A stretch of 6,323 nt of DNA from Lachnospiraceae bacterium (lineage in GTDB: Bacteria > Bacillota > Clostridia > Lachnospirales > Lachnospiraceae), in the NCBI GenBank assembly GCA_021200345.1, contig JAJQGR010000012.1:1-6323 (forward strand), in the 5' to 3' direction. Below, piece by piece: positions 5,749-6,323 of the stretch. Numbering within the stretch: position 1 is the stretch's first letter; every line of letters starts with the position of its first letter. The notes below the pieces were generated by a model. The model did not search any database. It was not told the origin of the DNA and saw only the letters and a program-made list of their open reading frames with translations. The position numbers were made by a program, and so were the translations under genes.

Positions 5749-6323
5749 GCTTTACGCCTGTGGGTGTGCCCGCCAGTCCGCCCAGCCCGGTTTCCCGGAT
5801 ATTCTCCGGCAGGGAGCGGCCGATGGAGCGCATGGCGTCGAAAACTTCGTCCGCGGGGATGCGGCTCTCTACTCCGGCGATTGCCAGATCGGCGCTGGTC
5901 AGGGCGTTGACGGCGCCGATGACGTTACGCTTTACACAGGGTACCTCCACCAGTCCGGCCACCGGATCGCAAGCCAGTCCCAGCAGATTTTTCATGGCAA
6001 GAGCGGCGGCGTTGGCGATGGCGTGAATGTCGCCGCCGTTTAAATAGGCCGCGGCGCCCGCCGCCATGGAGGAGGCGGAACCAATCTCCGCCTGACAGCC
6101 CCCGGCAGCGCCCGCCAGAAAGGCCCGGGAGGCGATGACGCCGCCGATGCCGGCGGCCACATATAAAGCCTCTGTCATTCGGTCATTGTCATATCCTTTT
6201 TCCTCCTGAAGGGACAGAAGCACTGCGGGCAGCACGCCGCAGGAGCCGGCGGTGGGAGCCGCCACAATGCGCTTCATACAGGCGTTGGACTCGCCCATTT
6301 TCACGGCCCGTTCCATGACCCGG
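5723..6323 (-). CDS. sdaAA: L-serine dehydratase, iron-sulfur type, alpha chain (N-terminus beyond window)
   Basis: Converts L-serine to pyruvate and ammonia with a 4Fe-4S cluster. Only about the last 199 residues are visible. The reading frame runs open through the right edge, and the first visible ATG (6314-6316) is internal, since family alpha chains are near 290 residues. Typical motifs are RIVAAPTAGSCGVLPA, AGGCQAEIGSASSMAAG, LGLACDPVAGLVEVPC and, near the end, TGLGGLAGTPTG. The Cys of GGCQ, of LACDP and of EVPC are spaced 42 and 11 residues apart, the same spacing as the three cluster-ligand cysteines known in bacterial serine dehydratases, so the enzyme appears intact here. It ends with TAG at 5723-5725, inside the glycosidase gene. 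A separate beta chain (SdaAB) would be expected upstream of it, outside the window. There is no evident functional link to the decarboxylase operon. Confidence 0.93.
   Translation of the reverse strand, partial: RVMERAVKMGESNACMKRIVAAPTAGSCGVLPAVLLSLQEEKGYDNDRMTEALYVAAGIGGVIASRAFLAGAAGGCQAEIGSASSMAAGAAAYLNGGDIHAIANAAALAMKNLLGLACDPVAGLVEVPCVKRNVIGAVNALTSADLAIAGVESRIPADEVFDAMRSIGRSLPENIRETGLGGLAGTPTGVKLREKLTAL
5725..5761. terminator. Imperfect inverted repeat across the convergent gene ends, possible bidirectional terminator
   Basis: ACAGGGCG (5725-5732) can pair with CGCCTGT (5755-5761) with one bulged G, and TCAG (5734-5737) can pair with CTGA (5745-5748) inside it. The structure covers the stop of the glycosidase and almost abuts that of the serine dehydratase. 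Neither side is followed by a T-run, so it is not a classical intrinsic terminator. It may only slow transcription or be a chance structure within coding sequence. Confidence 0.22.

Noticed and set aside
5687..6043. 118-codon + strand frame continuing past the glycosidase into the dehydratase gene
   Set aside because: It is antisense to highly conserved serine dehydratase motifs and its Gly/Gln-rich product is not recognisable; it is not a frameshifted glycosidase extension, since the GH3 domains are complete before it.
1..6323. Mobile elements, CRISPR arrays, tRNA or rRNA genes
   Set aside because: No transposase or integrase motifs, no regularly spaced repeats and no tRNA-like cloverleaf or rRNA stretch were seen on reading both strands.

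Overview
The window looks like a piece of a Firmicutes chromosome, most likely a gut clostridium of the Lachnospiraceae type. This is an inference from strong AGGAGG-type ribosome binding sites, tight gene packing, a stand-alone L-serine dehydratase alpha chain, and decarboxylase proteins resembling those of Gram-positive phenolic acid degraders. No 16S or other marker gene is present to confirm it.

Layout: positions 1-142 are an AT-rich leader with a sigma-A-like promoter whose spacer contains a perfect 10-bp palindrome. Five genes then run on the + strand with short gaps (19, 45, 92 and 26 bp): an RpiR-family regulator (143-874), a UbiD-family hydroxyarylic acid decarboxylase of the LpdC type (894-2369), a UbiX-type flavin prenyltransferase (2415-2984), a small LpdD-like protein (3077-3466), and a cytosolic family 3 glycoside hydrolase (3493-5748). 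From the right edge the C-terminal two thirds of an iron-sulfur L-serine dehydratase alpha chain enters on the - strand (5723-6323). Its last 26 bp overlap the 3' end of the hydrolase gene.

How the genes may work together: UbiX makes prenylated FMN, the cofactor of UbiD. LpdD-like proteins are associated with loading or maturing that cofactor, so genes 2-4 form a complete decarboxylase module for a phenolic acid of the gallate, protocatechuate or hydroxybenzoate kind. The glycosidase at the end and the sugar-isomerase-domain (SIS) regulator at the front are not usual parts of such modules. They suggest that the real substrate may be a phenolic acid glycoside: the glycosidase would free the sugar and the aglycone, the decarboxylase would convert the aglycone to a phenol, and the regulator could sense the sugar phosphate. 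This is a hypothesis from gene order. The serine dehydratase belongs to a separate, convergent transcription unit.
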